This document shows, one piece after another, positions 63,612 to 64,000 of a stretch of 64,000 nt of DNA. The first letter of the stretch is position 1. The number at the start of each line of letters is the position of its first letter. The notes under the pieces were generated by a model. That model saw nothing but the letters and a program-made list of their open reading frames with translations, was not told the origin of the DNA and ran no database searches. The DNA is taken from positions 29,927-93,926 of the forward strand of contig CAJYXJ010000068.1 of NCBI GenBank assembly GCA_913778085.1, in the 5' to 3' direction. The stretch is from an uncultured Chryseobacterium sp. (GTDB lineage: Bacteria > Bacteroidota > Bacteroidia > Flavobacteriales > Weeksellaceae). A program made the translations under genes and the position numbers.

Positions 63612-64000
63612 TGATTATGTTTTTAACATTACAGATCACTACCCTCCAAAATTCATATTAAGAACAACGTATTAATCTCTATCATCTGATTAACATTGAT
63701 TATTATATTTATCAATTTATACAGATAATTTTTTGACGAATCAGATTTACAGAGTCTTTACAAACTATAAAATAACCTGAGTTCGGGATAAGACTATATA
63801 AACGCAAAGCTAAACAAAAGTATTAATCACATGATTTCAAAGATTTAAGATATACAAAAGCGTGTAACCTATAAAGAATCCGTCTCACAACTGAGGCGGA
63901 TTATTCTTGGTTATTATTTTAGATTTTTGTATATTTACATCTGACAATCAGGTATTTATATATGAATTTCAAGTATTACAACCAAAATCAGACTGTGTTA
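63612..64000. other. AT-rich end of the window, one terminator-like hairpin
   Basis: No gene in the visible 389 bp. Hairpin aatccgtctc/gaggcggatt (about 63877-63902) is followed by attcttgg and may belong to a gene outside the window or to the HTH pair. Confidence 0.55.

Overview
The window looks like a chromosome segment of a Flavobacteriia bacterium, most likely Chryseobacterium or a close relative (Weeksellaceae). The signs are promoters of the Bacteroidota type (TTG, about 19 nt, TAnnTTTG), many DUF5686, GLPGLI and BT_3928-type proteins, a ProS of the archaeal/eukaryote-like type, a DnaJ with one zinc centre, and repeat families and small HTH pairs that I associate with this genus. The assignment rests on protein resemblance recalled without a database search.

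Layout. 1-2930: Lrp-type regulator (cut by the window edge) divergent from a Cys/Met-metabolism PLP enzyme, then a family 2 glycosyltransferase. 3100-4490: a dense array of palindromic repeats with a small GIY-YIG nuclease gene inside one palindrome. 4580-7319: THUMP RNA methyltransferase, SAM methyltransferase and ZIP metal transporter. 8029-17634: outer-membrane protein, Gly/Trp/Tyr-rich lipoprotein, proS, DUF937-OmpA protein, mntH, grpE-dnaJ. 17880-20627: acyltransferase, DUF808 protein and a second GIY-YIG/palindrome locus in the opposite orientation. 20797-30303: esterase-like lipoprotein, DedA, prfB, AAA+ ATPase, ABC transporter, fused MsrA-MsrB. 30745-44935: alaS, a lipoprotein with repeated strands, two DUF5686 outer-membrane proteins flanking a PhoX-like lipoprotein and a di-haem peroxidase, and a 155-bp tandem repeat. 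45009-52947: small secreted proteins, GLPGLI protein, XRE regulator, folP, then the row DUF1599 - ATPase - HNH - BT_3928 - TerB - tpiA. 54253-61766: phytase-like esterase and three tandem fibrinogen/intelectin-like secreted proteins with a thioredoxin-like partner. 62278-63611: a truncated secreted-protein gene and a two-gene HTH unit.

Most noteworthy. (1) The palindromes near 3.1-4.5 kb and 20.0-20.6 kb behave like a mobile family. Short copies have two arms around a 19-50 nt loop. In the two long copies (about 400 bp) the loop is replaced by a GIY-YIG gene, which differs between copies mainly at synonymous sites. This resembles the REP/RAYT arrangement but with a GIY-YIG nuclease instead of a Y1 transposase. 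(2) A Septu-like ATPase/HNH pair is nested, with 4-base overlaps, in a housekeeping gene row. (3) The fibrinogen-like genes form a recent tandem triplication with decayed relatives on both sides.

No rRNA, tRNA or CRISPR array was seen. Promoter and terminator calls are by eye; positions of short sites may be off by a base.
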